Shown here piece by piece: positions 12,793 through 14,800 of a stretch of DNA of 14,800 bases; the first letter of the stretch is position 1; each line of letters starts with the position of its first letter. The DNA is from Bacteroidota bacterium (GTDB lineage: Bacteria > Bacteroidota > Bacteroidia > Cytophagales > Cyclobacteriaceae): the NCBI GenBank assembly GCA_023431285.1, contig JAEYXN010000309.1, forward strand, positions 1-14,800, given 5' to 3'. The notes beneath the pieces are model-generated. The model did no database searches. It saw only the letters and a list, made by a program, of their open reading frames with translations, and had not been told where the DNA came from. The position numbers were made by a program, and so were the translations under genes.

Positions 12793-14355
12793 GTTGTCAG
12801 GATATGGAGTTGCCTGAATGCGTGCCTGAGGCGACACGTTGTCGGTGTTGTAGAATGATCCTCTGTTTTCCTTCCGCGCCAGTGATTGTTTTAGTACAAG
12901 CAACGCAACGTCAACCATGTTTCTTAGTTCATAGATAGCACGGTCGGGTGTTGCTGTCTTACATTGCGCCATGACCATCTCCCGCATTTGTAGCAACGCT
13001 TCCTTTGCAAGGGTTAAGCCTTCATCACACCTCACAATTCCTGCATGATCATTCATCAGGTGTTGGATGGCCCTCCTTAACCCGCAGACGTCAAATAACT
13101 TTTCGGCGTGAGTCGGTGCGCATTCCTCGACAACTCGTTCCGCAGGAGAAGGAAGGGAACCTAGGCGTTTTGAGATATCCACGTAACAGTTATGCGCAAA
13201 TACCATTGCTTCCAACAATGAATTGGATGCAAGACGGTTTGCCCCATGAAGGCCGGTATTGGCACATTCTCCAACAGCGTAAAGATTTAAAATATTCGTT
13301 CTCGCATTTAGATCAACATCGATCCCGCCACACGCATAGTGCGCGGCAGGGGCCACCGGGATTGGGTCTCTAAACAGGTCAATGCCCAGGTGTTTGCATT
13401 TGCTGTAAATCGTTGGAAACTTTTGGGAGAAGCCATTGGCAATGTGGCGGCAATCAATGCAGACTTTGCCACTGCTACGTATCTCTCTAGCAATGGCTCT
13501 CGCAACGACATCTCTGCACGCCAGTTCTCCATCATCATGGTAGCGATTCATGAAACGTTCACCCTCACCATTGAGAAGGTAAGCTCCATGCCCGCGTACA
13601 GCTTCAGAAATCAGGAAACAGGGATTATCTTCAAGACCCGCCAGCGCTGTAGGATGGAACTGAATGAATTCCATATTGCTCACTTTGGCGCCAGCCCTCC
13701 AGGCCATGGCAAAACCATCTCCAGTAGCCACTAATGGATTGGTCGTCACCTTGTAAAGCTGGCCTAACCCTCCCGTTGCAAGGATCGTAACTCTGGATAA
13801 ATAACGATCAATGGAGTTATCGCTTTCGTTAAGGATGGAGGCCCCAACGCAATAGTTTGTCTCTTTATTTTTAATGAGGTCGACAACAAACTTATCCGTC
13901 AGTAAAATGGCATTTGGAAGATTCAAGAGATGTGCTAGCAACGATGTGGAAACGCTTGCACCTGTTGCGTCTTTGCAATGGATAATCCGGTTATGACGGT
14001 GACCACCCTCGCGTCCCAATGAAAATTTGCCATCATCGTCGCGATCAAAAGCAACACCCGACGATACCAGGTCGTCGATTCTGTCGCGCGCGTGACCAAC
14101 CACATAACGTACTACTTCTTCGTTGCAGAGCCCGTCACCGGCAAGTAAAGTGTCGTGCACATGGGATTCAAGGGAGTCATTCAAGAGATCCACCACTGCT
14201 GAAATCCCACCCTGCGCATAATGTGTGTTTGATTCTGCAGCTGCGGCCTTGGTCACCACACATATTTTGTGATCTGGAAAATGCTGTGCGATTTTTATCG
14301 CCGCCGACAATCCGGCAATCCCTGACCCGATGATGAGTACGTCAACCTTTGGCAT
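12781..14355 (-). CDS. nadB: L-aspartate oxidase
   Basis: 524-aa FAD enzyme oxidising L-aspartate to iminoaspartate, the first step of de novo NAD synthesis; oxygen or fumarate accepts the electrons. Motifs in order are the dinucleotide-binding GSGIAGLSAA (10-19), THYAQGGISAV (44-54), SLGREGGHRHNRIIH (112-126), QFHPTALA (232-239), EAVRGHGAYL (251-260), CRDVVARAI (280-288), APAAHYACGGI (335-345) and GANRLASNSLLEA (371-383). All belong to the fumarate-reductase/succinate-dehydrogenase flavoprotein fold, with the NadB-specific spacing. The C-terminal helical domain is complete. It starts 1 nt after the nadA stop, so the two are almost certainly one transcript. Its 3' end overlaps the convergent 604-aa gene by 12 nt. 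Confidence 0.96.
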   Translation of the reverse strand: MPKVDVLIIGSGIAGLSAAIKIAQHFPDHKICVVTKAAAAESNTHYAQGGISAVVDLLNDSLESHVHDTLLAGDGLCNEEVVRYVVGHARDRIDDLVSSGVAFDRDDDGKFSLGREGGHRHNRIIHCKDATGASVSTSLLAHLLNLPNAILLTDKFVVDLIKNKETNYCVGASILNESDNSIDRYLSRVTILATGGLGQLYKVTTNPLVATGDGFAMAWRAGAKVSNMEFIQFHPTALAGLEDNPCFLISEAVRGHGAYLLNGEGERFMNRYHDDGELACRDVVARAIAREIRSSGKVCIDCRHIANGFSQKFPTIYSKCKHLGIDLFRDPIPVAPAAHYACGGIDVDLNARTNILNLYAVGECANTGLHGANRLASNSLLEAMVFAHNCYVDISKRLGSLPSPAERVVEECAPTHAEKLFDVCGLRRAIQHLMNDHAGIVRCDEGLTLAKEALLQMREMVMAQCKTATPDRAIYELRNMVDVALLVLKQSLARKENRGSFYNTDNVSPQARIQATPYPDNLFR

Positions 14356-14356
14356 T

Positions 14357-14800
14357 TTAGTTTTGGGATAAGGCTAACATCCTTTGTATTGGTTCAGCGG
14401 CACGAAGTCTGAGTGATTCTTCAATCTCAATCTCAGGGTGTTCGTTCAGCATACACCGATAGACTTTCTCAAGTGTGTTCATTTTCATGAAGGAGCATTC
14501 GCTGCAGGCGCAGGTGTTGTTTTCGTTGGTGGGAGCAGGAATAAGAAGTTTGCCAGGCAGGTCCTTTCCCATTTCGTGCAGCACTCCTGCTTCGGTGGCA
14601 ACAATGAATTGCGTCGCGGGATGTCTTCGCACAAAATCGATCATCCCTGTCGTCGATCCGATGTAATGAGCGACTTTCAGAATATGCGCCTCTGACTCCG
14701 GGTGCGCCACGATTCTGGCATCCGGAAACTGATTGTGCAACTTCAATAACTTATCGATGGAAAACGCTTCATGGACAACGCATGCGCCATCCCACAGAAC
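14357..14800 (-). CDS. nadA: Quinolinate synthase, C-terminal part (runs off the window)
   Basis: 147 residues of NadA, the 4Fe-4S enzyme condensing iminoaspartate with dihydroxyacetone phosphate to quinolinate. The minus strand stays open to the window edge, upstream of the first internal Met. It carries WDGACVVHE (a cluster Cys), RIVAHPESE, YIGSTTGMI, FIVATEAGVLHEM and NNTCACSECSFMKMNTLEKVYRCM. In E. coli numbering the GAC cysteine and the last Cys of CACSEC, 95 residues apart, fit ligands C200 and C297. The first ligand lies outside the window. It is followed by nadB after 1 nt. Confidence 0.95.
   Translation of the reverse strand, partial: VLWDGACVVHEAFSIDKLLKLHNQFPDARIVAHPESEAHILKVAHYIGSTTGMIDFVRRHPATQFIVATEAGVLHEMGKDLPGKLLIPAPTNENNTCACSECSFMKMNTLEKVYRCMLNEHPEIEIEESLRLRAAEPIQRMLALSQN

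Overview
The window looks like a piece of a Bacteroidota chromosome, probably from the Cytophagales/Chitinophagales side. The evidence is a remnant of a type IX secretion C-terminal sorting domain, a PorT-like outer-membrane beta-barrel, a DUF885 metallopeptidase, several protein families that are mostly Bacteroidota-restricted, A-rich leaders without strong Shine-Dalgarno sequences, and a GC content in the 40s with one sharp GC-rich island. No mobile element with a recognisable transposase, no tRNA or rRNA, and no CRISPR array was seen.

Layout. (1) 1-1426 is a broken mosaic. On the minus strand lie the N-terminal half of galT, whose start codon reads ATA, and the last ~47 codons of galK. These are joined to the first ~138 codons of a plus-strand sugar-porter MFS gene, which is in turn fused in frame to the tail of a secreted protein with a degenerate T9SS sorting domain. 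(2) 1514-3118 encodes an exported protein with two complete alpha/beta-hydrolase (esterase) domains in tandem. (3) 3207-6904, all minus strand, runs crp/fnr-like regulator > yceI > SDR > luciferase-like flavin monooxygenase > small conserved protein. It ends at a hairpin shared with the esterase gene, and an FNR-like 14-mer lies in front of yceI. (4) 7015-9575, minus, holds an outer-membrane beta-barrel protein and an exported DUF885 metallopeptidase. (5) 9837-10596 holds a small XRE-type regulator and an atypical stand-alone receiver protein, divergently arranged around a long inverted repeat. (6) 10624-10781 is an abrupt 66% GC non-coding element that runs into the 3' end of a small minus-strand ORF. 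(7) 10978-12792 encodes a ~600-aa uncharacterised protein with a nitronate-monooxygenase/IMPDH-like signature and a cysteine-rich C-terminal half. (8) 12781-14800, minus, is a nadA-nadB pair (quinolinate synthesis, de novo NAD); nadA runs off the window.

How the genes fit together. nadB (aspartate to iminoaspartate) and nadA (iminoaspartate to quinolinate) are translationally adjacent and form one pathway module. The yceI-SDR-flavin monooxygenase-small protein block is compactly spaced and is probably one transcript. The Crp/Fnr gene directly upstream in the same orientation, together with the FNR-like boxes before yceI and before crp itself, suggests a local regulatory circuit. The galT/galK/MFS/T9SS mosaic is the most anomalous part: either real gene decay by rearrangement or an assembly chimera.
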